NCBI GenBank assembly: GCA_019636735.1
Contig: JAHBWY010000012.1
Coordinates: 1 to 42,772, forward strand
Direction of reading: 5' to 3'
DNA length: 42,772 nt
Origin: Phycisphaeraceae bacterium
GTDB lineage: Bacteria > Planctomycetota > Phycisphaerae > Phycisphaerales > SM1A02
The translations under genes and the position numbers were made by a program. Below the pieces are notes generated by a model. It had not been told where the DNA came from. It saw only the letters and a list, made by a program, of their open reading frames with translations, and did no database searches. This document shows, in pieces, positions 6,846-16,021 of this stretch (positions within the stretch are counted from its first letter, which is position 1; the number at the start of each line of letters is the position of its first letter).

Positions 6846-8240
6846 ATGGGTCTGCTGCGACGCCATGCTGGGCCGCACGAGCGGCGCTTCCGGCACGTTC
6901 CATTGGCGTGGTTGCTGGCGAGCGGCCTGGCCGCGCATGCGTCGGCGTGGCCACAGACTGAGTCCGACGCGATGGAGCCATTCACGCAGGATGAGCTCTC
7001 CGCCGAACAGGTGCCCGACTTCGGTGCACTCGGGGATCTCTGGGGGGTTCGCAGCGACCTCTCGGCAGCAGGAATCGACTTCGGTGGCACACTCACCGTC
7101 GACAACGCGTGGAACACCATGGGCGGTCTCTCACGCGGATTCGTCTTCCTGCCGCTCCTCGACCTGAACCTCGCCCTGAGGACCAAGCCGCTCATCGATC
7201 TCGAGGGTGGTCGCTTCAATGTGGCGATGATCGCCTACGGCCAATCGCGAAACCCCGACGCACTGGTCCCTGACTTCTGGGGGTGGAGTGACCTCATCAG
7301 TGGAATCGGTTCCGTCACCCAGCTCTCCGAGCTCTGGTACGAGCAGATCCTGTGGGACGATCGCCTTCGGATCCGCTTCGGAAAGCAGGATGCCAACGCG
7401 CTCTTCGCCGTAACTCCCGGTGCCGCGAACTTCATCACCTCGGCCGCAGACTATCCCGGTCCGCTGGTGGGATTCCTTCCGACCTACCCGGAGCAGGCGG
7501 TGGGGCTTGCGATCGAGGTCGAGCCGATCGACCGCGTCATTGGTCGATTCGGGTGGTTCGATGGAACAACCAACTACTTCGATGTGGAGCGAGGCACCCG
7601 GTGGCCCAACACCGGCACACGCGGACCAAAGAGCTTCTTCAACAACCCGGGCAGTTGGTTCTTCATCACCGAGGCGGAAGTCGGATGGCGACTCTATGAC
7701 GACCTACTCCCCGGCATGATCCAAGCGGGTGCGTGGTGGCAGACCGGCACCGTGGGCTTTCTGCCGCCGTCAGTGTCGTCGAGTAAGAGCGGTGGCGAGG
7801 GTCTCGACGAGGGCGACGCGCTGTGGTCGCCGTATCTCACGCGAGGCTCAGATGGCTTCTATCTCGGCGCCGCGCAGACCGTTCTGAACCTCTCGCAGGA
7901 TCTCGACGCATCGCAGGGCGTTGCGCTGTTCAGCCAGCTCGGATTCGGCAGGCCTTCGTCCAATGCGGTGACCTTCTCGGTGGTGTCAGGTGTGGTGGCG
8001 ACGGGCCTCGTTCCAGGCCGCCGCGCGGACTCGATCGGGGTTCAAGTCAACTACGCGCAGTTCACCGGCGACGGCAGGATCACCGCCACACCAAGTTCGT
8101 TCCAGCTTGGCTTGGAGGCCTACTACCGCATCCAGATCACCGATTCGATTGCGATTCAGCCGGATGTGCAGTGGATTCGAAGGCCCGACGTGATGCCTCG
8201 ATTCGAGATGCGCTGCTCGCGACGATTCGGGTGCAGGTGA
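6846..8240 (+). CDS. OprB-family carbohydrate-type porin
   Basis: Outer-membrane protein of 464 aa. A signal peptide (about 1-35, core PLAWLLASGLAAHASAW) is followed by an OprB-like beta-barrel. Supporting pieces are DFGGTLTVDNAWNTMGG, LWYEQILWDDRLRIRFGKQDAN, the aromatic-rich strands and the ending LGLEAYYRIQITDSIAIQPDVQWI. OprB proteins are named for sugar uptake, but members in cyanobacteria and planctomycetes probably pass other small solutes. It sits between a metal importer and a metal-type regulator and shares an operator with them, so a role in metal passage across the outer membrane is likely by context. The start at 6846 is preferred because an upstream TTG lies inside the operator. 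Confidence 0.85.
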   Translation: MGLLRRHAGPHERRFRHVPLAWLLASGLAAHASAWPQTESDAMEPFTQDELSAEQVPDFGALGDLWGVRSDLSAAGIDFGGTLTVDNAWNTMGGLSRGFVFLPLLDLNLALRTKPLIDLEGGRFNVAMIAYGQSRNPDALVPDFWGWSDLISGIGSVTQLSELWYEQILWDDRLRIRFGKQDANALFAVTPGAANFITSAADYPGPLVGFLPTYPEQAVGLAIEVEPIDRVIGRFGWFDGTTNYFDVERGTRWPNTGTRGPKSFFNNPGSWFFITEAEVGWRLYDDLLPGMIQAGAWWQTGTVGFLPPSVSSSKSGGEGLDEGDALWSPYLTRGSDGFYLGAAQTVLNLSQDLDASQGVALFSQLGFGRPSSNAVTFSVVSGVVATGLVPGRRADSIGVQVNYAQFTGDGRITATPSSFQLGLEAYYRIQITDSIAIQPDVQWIRRPDVMPRFEMRCSRRFGCR

Positions 8241-8247
8241 CCTTCTG

Positions 8248-9024
8248 ATGCCGCGACGAAGGGCCGAATCGTGGGTTTCGTCAGGGCGAGCGTCGCCGGC
8301 TCGATCGGACACGGTCGAGAACTACCTCAAGCAGATCCTTGCGCTCTCGGGGAGTGCAGGGGGCCGGCGACGAGGGGCCGGCGGGCGGGGGGTGCGTCGC
8401 GGCGCCACACGACCGTCCGCGAGTGTCGATGCAGCGCTCGTCTCTCTCGGTGAACTTGCCGCCGCACTGAGTCTCACGCCGGGCAGTGTCACCAGCATGG
8501 TGAAGCGCCTCTCGAAGGAGGGGCTGGTCCGCTACGAGCGCTACGGCGGCGTGGCCCTCACGCCGGTCGGGGCGAGAGCGGCGGCGGCCGTGCTGCATCG
8601 ACATCGCCTGGTCGAGACCTTTCTGGTGCGAACGCTCGGCCTCGACTGGTCCGAGGTGCACGACGAGGCGGAGAGGATCGAGCACGCGCTCTCTGACCGC
8701 GTGCTTCTAGCGCTCGATCGCTTCCTCGGATTCCCGGAGACCGATCCGCATGGAGATCCGATTCCGCGACGCGCCGCGGGGCGTCACGAGTTGGGGCGTC
8801 GACTTGTCGACTGCACCCCCGGCGAAAGCGTGATCGTTGAGCGTCTGCTCGATCAATCCGCTGACTTTCTGCGCTTTGCGGCGAAGCACGCACTCACGCC
8901 TGGAGCGACGCTGCGCGTGCTTTCACCCGGCGCCGCAAAGGGCGTCATGCGACTCAGCCCAAGGCGCGGTGTCCGGGTGTCGCTCGACACATCGCGCGCC
9001 GCGCAGATTCGGGTCACCAACTGA
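8248..9024 (+). CDS. DtxR/MntR-family metal-dependent repressor
   Basis: Transcription factor of 258 aa starting 7 bases after the porin stop. It has an N-terminal winged helix (about 22-112, TPGSVTSMVKRLSKEGLVRY), a dimerisation and metal domain (about 113-175, ending DPHGDPIP) and a C-terminal FeoA/SH3-like domain (about 185-258). Aligned to DtxR, site 1 residues H119, E123 and H138 are kept, with E145 and H146 of site 2. DtxR Cys102 is replaced by Glu142, as in Mn-sensing MntR, and DtxR Met10 by Asn25. An unusual Gly/Arg-rich insertion (about 36-58) lies between the first helix and the HTH. It probably represses the divergent metal operon and its own porin operon when Mn is replete. Confidence 0.88.
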   Translation: MPRRRAESWVSSGRASPARSDTVENYLKQILALSGSAGGRRRGAGGRGVRRGATRPSASVDAALVSLGELAAALSLTPGSVTSMVKRLSKEGLVRYERYGGVALTPVGARAAAAVLHRHRLVETFLVRTLGLDWSEVHDEAERIEHALSDRVLLALDRFLGFPETDPHGDPIPRRAAGRHELGRRLVDCTPGESVIVERLLDQSADFLRFAAKHALTPGATLRVLSPGAAKGVMRLSPRRGVRVSLDTSRAAQIRVTN

Positions 9025-9101
9025 TGGCTCACTCGCTGTCGAGTTCACGATCCACCGATCGCTGACGCGCTGTCAGTCTCGCGAACCGCCAAGCGCTGAT
9101 G
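9021..9101 (+). repeat. Degenerate repeats following the regulator stop codon
   Basis: The stop-codon context CTGATG (9021-9026, TGA at 9022-9024) recurs as CTGACG at 9062 and CTGATG at 9096. Each is followed within about 15 bases by CGCTGTC. The copies are diverged and unevenly spaced (41 and 34 bases), so this is a weak repeat, recorded because other gene ends in the window show clearer versions. Confidence 0.4.
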
Positions 9102-9244
9102 CGCGCTGTCGCATGGACAACGCCGCGCACGACTTGGAACTCGGCGGTAGCGCTCACGATTCACGCAGCGCACGCTTCGGAGCTGCGCGGTGGTCCTCAC
9201 AGGCAACGCCCGACTGTTCAATCTGAGCGGCGAAGACGCCTCTG

Positions 9245-10201
9245 TCATCCCTCTGCGGCGCGGAGGGCGTCGACAGCATCACGGACCATCTTGGTCACTC
9301 GCGTCTTCGCCTGATGCACGCTGTTGACCGCGAGGCCGAGCTGTTCGGCAACCTGCTCCGCCGGCATGCCGCGGCGGCCGTAGAGTTCGAATGCCTCGAA
9401 GGTCTTCGCATCGACGCGCGCGGCGATCTCGCGCACGGCGCGTTCAAAGAGATGTTCCGCCCAGGCGTTCTCCCACGGTGCTTCGCTCTCCTCGTCGAGC
9501 GCCGGGTCGATCTCATCGAGTGGAACGCTCGAGGCTCCAGCGGTCACCTGGCCGTGGCGCCGTCGGCGCATGGCATTGAGCGTGCAACGCTTCAGATATC
9601 CGCGAAAGCGCCCGCGCTCGGGGTCATAGGTGAATCGCGGCGCTGCCTGGAAGAAGCCGAGGAGCACATCTTGGACGACATCTTCCGCATCATCGCCACG
9701 GCCTCCGGCATTGCGCACGAAGCCGCGAATGACTGGCGCATAGCGATCGTGAAACTCCTGCCAACTCACCTCGCGCTGCTCGGCGCTCGTCGATTGGAGG
9801 CGCAGGAAGATGGTCGGCCGAGTGGCATAGGTCTCGGCTCCGGAGCGCACCACGCGACGCATCGCGATGCGCTCGTCGGCGCGACCGGATCCCTCGAGTT
9901 CGACGCGCCATCGCCACGGACCGACGACCAGCAGATCGCCCGACGCGAGCCGACGAGGGTGTTCCGGTGCGAGCCTCTCCTGATTGACATATGTGCCGTG
10001 GCGACTGCCCAGATCGGCGACGGTCCATTGGCCATCGACGACGGCGAGTCGCGCGTGGCTCCTCGAAATGCTCTCATGGTCGAGCCTCAGCGCACAACTT
10101 GGCGCCCGCCCAACTTCGCAGGCTTCTCCTGCGGGAAGCGCATGGTCGATCCGCACCGGCCCATCTTCATGCTGGAGCGTGAGGCGCGGAACATCGCTCA
10201 T
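9245..10201 (-). CDS. FHA domain-ECF sigma factor fusion
   Basis: 318-aa fusion. Residues about 5-105 form a forkhead-associated domain with its phosphothreonine-binding residues: GR (31-32), SRSH (46-49), GSRHGT (65-70) and N73. Residues about 148-213 match sigma70 region 2 (FHDRYAPVIRGFVRN, DAEDVVQDVLLGFF, FRGYLKRCTLNAMRR). Residues about 251-308 match region 4 (FEAFELYGRRGMPAEQVAEQ, then AVNSVHQAKTRVTKMV). No anti-sigma gene is adjacent. An FHA domain would let a threonine-phosphorylated partner control the sigma factor, and a Ser/Thr kinase gene lies about 3 kb away. The gene follows the large secreted protein by 73 bases on the same strand. A GTG two codons upstream (10207) is an alternative start. 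Confidence 0.9.
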   Translation of the reverse strand: MSDVPRLTLQHEDGPVRIDHALPAGEACEVGRAPSCALRLDHESISRSHARLAVVDGQWTVADLGSRHGTYVNQERLAPEHPRRLASGDLLVVGPWRWRVELEGSGRADERIAMRRVVRSGAETYATRPTIFLRLQSTSAEQREVSWQEFHDRYAPVIRGFVRNAGGRGDDAEDVVQDVLLGFFQAAPRFTYDPERGRFRGYLKRCTLNAMRRRRHGQVTAGASSVPLDEIDPALDEESEAPWENAWAEHLFERAVREIAARVDAKTFEAFELYGRRGMPAEQVAEQLGLAVNSVHQAKTRVTKMVRDAVDALRAAEG

Positions 10202-10274
10202 GGCCACGACAGCCTACGGTCGGACTTCACGCCATGTCGCCGCCGAACACGGTCGAACGCCGCGCTCGAGTCTC

Positions 10275-12947
10275 TCAGTTGCACGCGCCCCAGTTCGCGA
10301 GAAGGATCGAGATGTCAGCGCCATTCACGAAACCGTCGCCATTGAGATCAGCAGGAGAACCGGGGTTCGGGCCCCAGGCACCCAGCAGGATCGCCAGGTC
10401 GGCACCGTCGACCACACCATTGCCGTCGAGCGAACCGAGACACGCAATCGGCTGAGAAACCTGCACCGAGATCGCGCCGGGCAGAAGACCCGCGGCGATT
10501 CCACCGGCCTCCCCGGCGCCCGCGAGCACGAGATCCGGTGGTCCTTCACCATTCGCATCGCCGCTTGCGAGCGCAGCGGGAATGCCGAAGACGCTCTGCG
10601 CATTGAAGATCGGCACGAGCACGAGATAGCCATTGGTGGTGTCGTTGCGGAACACGGTGAGCGAGGGAACACCGGCGTTGTCGACGATCACGGCAATGTC
10701 GAGATCGCTCGCGGCGTCTCCGTCGAGATCGACGAGCGCGAGGGCCGTCGGCGTGCCACCGGCATCGAGTGAAACCGCGGGTTCGAAGGTGCCGTCACCG
10801 CGATTGATGAGCAGCGACAGCGTGCCATCGCCGGCGTTGGCGGTCACAATCTCCGGGAAGCCATCTCCGTTGAGGTCGCCGGTCGCCAGCGCGAACGGAT
10901 CGGGCCCGACCGCATAGGAAACACCGGGTTCGAAGCCGGTGAAAGGTCCGCCCTTCACGAGCGTGTTGATGTGCACTGACACCGATGCGGTCGACGGATC
11001 ACCCGGCACGCCGCTGTTGAGCGCGACGACATCGATGTCCTTGTCGTTGTCGAGATCGGTGGGGTTGACGCCCTTTGTTCCAGTTCCCGATGGCACCACC
11101 GAGCCGACGGCGAAGAAGCCCGTGCCATCGTTGAAGAGCACCACGAAGGCGCCGCTGATCGACTCGGCGACAACGATGTCCAGCGCGCCGTTCCCGGTGA
11201 TGTCAGCGATGCCCAGGCCGCCCGGTGCGCCGCCAAGGTCGAGGATCTGCGACACCTTGAAGCCCGGATCGCCCACCACGCTGCCTCCGAGGTTTCGCAC
11301 GATCGTCACGGTGCCGCTTCCGCGACTCGACACCGCGATGTCGCGAAGTCCGCGTCCACCGAGATCACCGTTCCCGAGTCCCGCGGGTTCGGCTCCGACC
11401 GGAATGACCGTCGTCTCGATGTAACCCGGGGTTCCTCCCGGGAAAGGCAGCGTGTTGGTGAGAATCAGAAGTGAACCCGGGTCTCGTCGTGTCGCACCGG
11501 GAATCGTGACTGCGGCATCGAGCAACAGCGGATCGCCACCGAATGGCGCGACGGTGAGCAGGTTCGGCGGTGCAGGCAGGGGACTTGTCGTCGGCGGATC
11601 AACGCTCAAGCGCAGGTCCAGCGTCTTCACTTCGGCCACCACGCGCGTACCGCCGAGGTCGTCGACCTCGCTGAGATCGACGAAGTTCAAGCCACCAAGC
11701 AGCGGAGTCGTGGTGACGAGCAGCGCTCCGCTCACGGCGTTCGCTTCAACAACATCGAGCGATGCGCCCAAAGTTGGCGGATCAAGAGGATCGGCGAGCT
11801 CGAGCGCCAACGACCCGGAGAGTGTGGCCATCGAGGTCACGCGGAAGAGGCTCTGCTCGCCCGGTGTGACGCTCCCCGGTGCAAAGGTCGCCCTGATGCG
11901 AGCCAGCGGGTGGATGTCGAGTGCATCGCACTCCACGCGCGACGCGTCAAGATCGAGAAGCGCTTCCGCTCCAAGGATCACATCGCCCGCCACCACGCGT
12001 GCGCCACTTCTCAAGGTGACCTCGCCCGGCGCGGTCGTGCCGATCGAGAGCCCCGGACCCGAAGCTGGAACACCGGCATTCACCGACGCAATCGAAGTCG
12101 CGTCGATGGCGAGCGTTGCCGCGGTCGTGTGCAGCGCACCGATATCGAGCGTGGCGCCGCTGATGGTCGCTTCGCTCTCCGGACGAAGCGTCAGAAGTTC
12201 GCCAACGGAAAGCGCGGCGTCGTTCGTGACTGTAAGCGCCGCCAGACCTCCCGCGCCAAGGTCCGACCCACCGAGGAAGAGCGAACCCGCAACGGACCAC
12301 GAAGTTCCGGTGCCGTCGAGAGTGATCGATGCCTCCGACCCCGGTTCACGCGCGGCGTGGACATCGGCCGTGGTCAGCAGCGCCGAGCCCTGCAAAACCT
12401 CCAGCGTCGCGACGCCTTCGTCGGCAATGTCAACGGGCCCGAAGAGAATCACGGTGGCGGTGTCGAGCACGCGCAGCGTCGCGTCGGAGCCCGGCGCGAC
12501 GGCGATCGCGGCGGCACCGGCGATCAGCGTGCCGTCGAGGACTTCGAGCTCAACTCCATCGCCGGGATTCGGGCCGACGAGGAAGGGGCGATCGGGGCCG
12601 CTCGTCTCGGGCGCGTTCAGAAAGTACGCATCGCCTTGAAGCAGCAGGCGCACCTGCGGCGTGAGCCCGCGCACGATGAGCTGCCGGTTGTTGGTGAAGG
12701 CGCTGCCGAAGAGGATGTCACCACCGACGCCGTTGAAGATCGCGGCATCGAGCGCGTTGGGGACGCCGACCGGCGACCAATTCAGCGCACTGTTGAAAGT
12801 GGTCCCGTCGCCGGGTGGAAGCCCCGTGGAGCCCACCCAGGTTCGATCGACCGCGAGCGCGGCGCTTGACATCACCGCGATCGGAAGCACGATCGTCGAC
12901 ACCACTCCGGTCCGCAACCATTCGCACCTGCCCTGCATGCTCTTCAT
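10275..12947 (-). CDS. Secreted FG-GAP/VCBS repeat protein with dockerin-like C-terminus
   Basis: Exported protein of 890 aa. A signal peptide (about 1-33, core VVSTIVLPIAVMSSAALA) precedes an Ala/Leu/Asp-rich region (about 35-480) that looks like a parallel beta-helix of the autotransporter-adhesin type. About 490-830 hold several FG-GAP/VCBS-like repeats with Ca-binding loops (DLNGDGFPEIV, DLDNDKDIDVV, DITGNGALDIV, DLDGDAASDLD). The C-terminal 55 residues carry two EF-hand-like loops (DGNGVVDGAD and DLNGDGFVNGAD) flanked by Cys, the dockerin-like end common in Phycisphaerae. The start is set by GGGAG six bases upstream of the ATG. Cell-surface or extracellular adhesion or scaffold binding is likely; there is no catalytic domain that I recognise. 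Confidence 0.85.
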   Translation of the reverse strand: MKSMQGRCEWLRTGVVSTIVLPIAVMSSAALAVDRTWVGSTGLPPGDGTTFNSALNWSPVGVPNALDAAIFNGVGGDILFGSAFTNNRQLIVRGLTPQVRLLLQGDAYFLNAPETSGPDRPFLVGPNPGDGVELEVLDGTLIAGAAAIAVAPGSDATLRVLDTATVILFGPVDIADEGVATLEVLQGSALLTTADVHAAREPGSEASITLDGTGTSWSVAGSLFLGGSDLGAGGLAALTVTNDAALSVGELLTLRPESEATISGATLDIGALHTTAATLAIDATSIASVNAGVPASGPGLSIGTTAPGEVTLRSGARVVAGDVILGAEALLDLDASRVECDALDIHPLARIRATFAPGSVTPGEQSLFRVTSMATLSGSLALELADPLDPPTLGASLDVVEANAVSGALLVTTTPLLGGLNFVDLSEVDDLGGTRVVAEVKTLDLRLSVDPPTTSPLPAPPNLLTVAPFGGDPLLLDAAVTIPGATRRDPGSLLILTNTLPFPGGTPGYIETTVIPVGAEPAGLGNGDLGGRGLRDIAVSSRGSGTVTIVRNLGGSVVGDPGFKVSQILDLGGAPGGLGIADITGNGALDIVVAESISGAFVVLFNDGTGFFAVGSVVPSGTGTKGVNPTDLDNDKDIDVVALNSGVPGDPSTASVSVHINTLVKGGPFTGFEPGVSYAVGPDPFALATGDLNGDGFPEIVTANAGDGTLSLLINRGDGTFEPAVSLDAGGTPTALALVDLDGDAASDLDIAVIVDNAGVPSLTVFRNDTTNGYLVLVPIFNAQSVFGIPAALASGDANGEGPPDLVLAGAGEAGGIAAGLLPGAISVQVSQPIACLGSLDGNGVVDGADLAILLGAWGPNPGSPADLNGDGFVNGADISILLANWGACN

Positions 12948-13098
12948 GACTTCTCCCACTCGCCCTTGATTCGACCGCATTGGCCCGCGGAAACGAGTCT
13001 AACGGGCATGTCTTGACAGACCGAGGGCTCTCTGGTCGATTTCGGACTGTGGCAACGGCCGGCGGGGCCTCGCGTGGGCCACCAAGAGAACCTCTGAC

Positions 13099-15891
13099 AT
13101 GCACACGGGCCACTCCCGCGAACCAGATGAGACCTCGCCCGTGGACGCGTCCGCCGTGGGCCGGGCGGAGCCGGGAGCGGCGGGTCCCGAGGTCACGCGG
13201 ATCGGTCCCTATCGCATTCTGAAGCGGCTTGCCGCTGGTGGAATGGGCGTCGTTTACCTCGCCCAGCGCGAGGGGGCCGTCGCCTCTCGGCCGGTGGCGC
13301 TCAAGGTGGTTCGCGCGGGAAGTGCTGTCGAAGATGTGCTGGTGCGCTTCGATCGCGAGCGGGCCGTGCTCGCATCGCTCGATCACCCGAACATCGCGCG
13401 CCTGCTCGATGCAGGAGAGAGCGAACGCGGCGAACCCTACTTCGCCATGGAGTTCGTCGAAGGTCAGCCCATCGACGAGTGGTGCGACGCGCGGCGCCTT
13501 TCGGTGTCGCAGCGCGTCGAACTGCTCCGAACCGTGTGCGACGCGGTGCACCATGCGCATCGGAATCTGGTGGTGCATCGCGATCTGAAGCCGCGCAACA
13601 TTCTCGTTGGCGCAGATGGAGTTCCGAAGCTCCTCGACTTCGGCATTGCCAAGCTCCTCAATCCAGCACTCGCGCCGGGAGCGCTCGCGCCGACGGCGGC
13701 CGGCATCCAGCTCATGACCCCCGAGTACGCCGCGCCCGAGCAGGTGCGCGGTGAGCCGATCTCGACCGCCACCGATGTCTACGCCCTCGGCGTCATCCTC
13801 TACGAGCTCCTCACCGGTCGGCGCCCATATCGCTTCATCACGCGCGATCCCGCGGAGATCGAGCGCGTGGTGACAGGTGCCAACCCGCCGAGGCCGGGCA
13901 GCGTTGTCGTCGTGCCGGTGAGCGAGCCATCGTGGCTCGCCGGTCCGTTGCGCGGTGATGTGCGCGTGAGTGCCGAGGAACTTGCGCTTCGCCGTGGCAC
14001 CTCGCCCGCCAAGCTCGCCCGACAACTCGCGGGCGATCTCGACCAGGTGGTGCTGATGGCGCTTCGCCAGGAGCCGCAGCGGCGTTATCCCTCCGCCGAG
14101 GCGCTGGGCCAGGATCTCCGGCGCCACCTCGATCGCGAGCCCGTCACGGCCCGACCGGACGCGCTCTTCTATCGACTCTCGCGCTTCGCGTCGCGGCACC
14201 GCGGCGTGGTGGCGCTCGCGCTGCTGCTGGTGATGGCGCTCGCGGCCGGCATCGGCGCCACGGCATGGCAGGCGCGACGAGCCGCCGCGGAGCGCGATGC
14301 GGCGCTGGCCGCGAATGTCATTGCCGAGCGGCGCCTGGGAGAGGTTCGAACGCTCATCCGCTCGCTGCTCTACGACTACCACGATGCGATTGCGCGACTT
14401 GCAGGCGCCGTCGAGGTGCGTCGGCGGCTGGTGGAGAACGCGCTCTCGCACCTGGCCCGCCTTCGGGAGGAGTCCTCTGAAGACCCCGAGCTGTTGATTG
14501 AAGTCGCTGGCGGCTATCGACGCTTGGCGGAGATCCAGGGGGGCACTCGAAGCGGCAACCTTGGCGACACCGCCGCCGCCTTGGCCACGCTCGCGCAATC
14601 GGCGGCGCTGCTCGAAGAGGCTCGCACGCTGCACGGTGATGTCGGCGTCATCGAACGACACCTGGCGGCGAACGCGCTCTTGCGCGCCGACAATCTTCGC
14701 CTGCGAGGGGAGATTCCCGCGGCACTTGAATCGGCTGAGACAGGGCTCGCCCTGCGGCGAGCGCATGCCGACAGCGGCGATGAACTCGATCGTCGCGGCC
14801 TCGCCGTGGCGCTCGCTTCCGTGGGTGATCTGCTCGACATGCAGGGGCGCGGGGCCGAAGCGCTCGCGGCGTACGAGCAATCCCTCGAGATCCGCCGCGA
14901 ACTTCTTGAACGCAAGCCCACCGATGCCGACGCGCGTCGCGAGATCACCACCGCGCTCCTCCGCATCGGCTGGATGGAGTCAAAGGCGGGCCGACCTGAG
15001 CGAGCCGTCGAGTCGTATCGGCAGATGCTCGCGATTCGGGAGGCGATTCTCGCCGCGTCGGACACGGCGCGGGCCCGGCGCGATGTGATGCGCGCCCATG
15101 CCGTCCTGGCGCAGGCGCTGGAGGAGACGGGGCGCACGCAGGAGGCGATCGAGGCGGCCCGTCTTGAACTCGCGATGGCCGAGCAGCTCGCGCGCGATGA
15201 CCCGCAGAATGAGCGGGCCCGAGGTGATCTCGTGGTGGCTCGCTTCGAGGCGGGTTCCATTCTGGGCCGCGCGGGCGAGCGGAGCGAGGCCGTTCCACTC
15301 CTGCGACTGGCGATCGATGGCGCCAGGACCACGCTCGAGCGCGATCCCACGCAGCGGGTCCACACGAGCGTGCTTTTCGGAGCGCGCGAAGCGCTCGCCG
15401 ACCTGCTCAGGCAGGAGTCGGCGACAGCGCATGAGGCAATCCAACTCTATCGGACCGCGCTGGCGACACTCGCCGCAGCGCCGTCGGCCGGGCGCACGGG
15501 CGATGACTCGGCCGAAGGCGCGGCCTCCACGCTGGTGGATCTCGACCGGGCGAGACTTCGCATTTCGCTCGCTTCGCTTCAGGTCGAACTCGGATCTCTC
15601 GCCGAGCCGGCTGAGCTGCTCGACTCCGCGCTGGCGGCCCTCGAAGGTCTGCCCCCTGAAGTCGCTGCGACCCCGACCGCGCGGATCGAGCTCGGGCGCC
15701 TTGCCCTGGCTCGCGCCGAGTTGCTCACGAAGCGCCATGACTTCGATGGCGCCTTTGCCGTGCTCAGTGACGGAATCGAGCAGATGGAACACTCTGCCGA
15801 GGCGACAAACAGCGCGACCTCGGCCTTGCATCAGGATCTCCTGCGCCGCCTGCGGACCTCTCGTGACGAGATTGCAGCTCGGCGCCGCTGA
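13099..15891 (+). CDS. Transmembrane Ser/Thr protein kinase with TPR sensor region
   Basis: 930-aa Hanks-type kinase. The catalytic domain spans about 35-340: glycine loop LAAGGMGVVYLA (44-55), ATP-binding Lys69 (VALKV), catalytic HRDLKPRN (160-167), DFG (180-182) and the activation end TPEYAAPEQVRG. A single transmembrane helix lies at about 371-390 (VVALALLLVMALAAGIGATA). The C-terminal 530 residues are repetitive Ala/Leu/Arg-rich helices of TPR type (for example AEALAAYEQSLEIRRELLER), probably facing the periplasm. All catalytic residues are present. It is divergent from the secreted protein gene. Possible substrates are partners of the FHA proteins in this window, which is inference. Confidence 0.92.
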   Translation: MHTGHSREPDETSPVDASAVGRAEPGAAGPEVTRIGPYRILKRLAAGGMGVVYLAQREGAVASRPVALKVVRAGSAVEDVLVRFDRERAVLASLDHPNIARLLDAGESERGEPYFAMEFVEGQPIDEWCDARRLSVSQRVELLRTVCDAVHHAHRNLVVHRDLKPRNILVGADGVPKLLDFGIAKLLNPALAPGALAPTAAGIQLMTPEYAAPEQVRGEPISTATDVYALGVILYELLTGRRPYRFITRDPAEIERVVTGANPPRPGSVVVVPVSEPSWLAGPLRGDVRVSAEELALRRGTSPAKLARQLAGDLDQVVLMALRQEPQRRYPSAEALGQDLRRHLDREPVTARPDALFYRLSRFASRHRGVVALALLLVMALAAGIGATAWQARRAAAERDAALAANVIAERRLGEVRTLIRSLLYDYHDAIARLAGAVEVRRRLVENALSHLARLREESSEDPELLIEVAGGYRRLAEIQGGTRSGNLGDTAAALATLAQSAALLEEARTLHGDVGVIERHLAANALLRADNLRLRGEIPAALESAETGLALRRAHADSGDELDRRGLAVALASVGDLLDMQGRGAEALAAYEQSLEIRRELLERKPTDADARREITTALLRIGWMESKAGRPERAVESYRQMLAIREAILAASDTARARRDVMRAHAVLAQALEETGRTQEAIEAARLELAMAEQLARDDPQNERARGDLVVARFEAGSILGRAGERSEAVPLLRLAIDGARTTLERDPTQRVHTSVLFGAREALADLLRQESATAHEAIQLYRTALATLAAAPSAGRTGDDSAEGAASTLVDLDRARLRISLASLQVELGSLAEPAELLDSALAALEGLPPEVAATPTARIELGRLALARAELLTKRHDFDGAFAVLSDGIEQMEHSAEATNSATSALHQDLLRRLRTSRDEIAARRR

Positions 15892-16007
15892 GCGCCGTGG
15901 CATACCGCTGCGTTTGACAGCTCGACGCCCATGGCCCCAAATCGCGATCAACGGCGGCCGAGCGGCGCGGATTGCCACAGATCGTTCTCAATTGCCGCTG
16001 AGCGCCG
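15884..16007 (+). repeat. Stop-codon context repeated after the kinase gene
   Basis: The 14 bases GCCGCTGAGCGCCG that contain the kinase TGA (15889-15891) recur exactly at 15994-16007, 110 bases downstream, near the end of the convergent seryl-tRNA synthetase gene. The gap shows only weak similarity between the copies. The short intergenic region otherwise holds nothing I recognise. Confidence 0.5.
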
Positions 16008-16021
16008 CTGCGCTCCGTCGC

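Noticed and set aside
12718..14880. 720-aa open frame on the minus strand antisense to the kinase
   Set aside because: It is the shadow of a GC-rich kinase gene and the start of the secreted protein gene; the product is Arg/His-rich with no domain.
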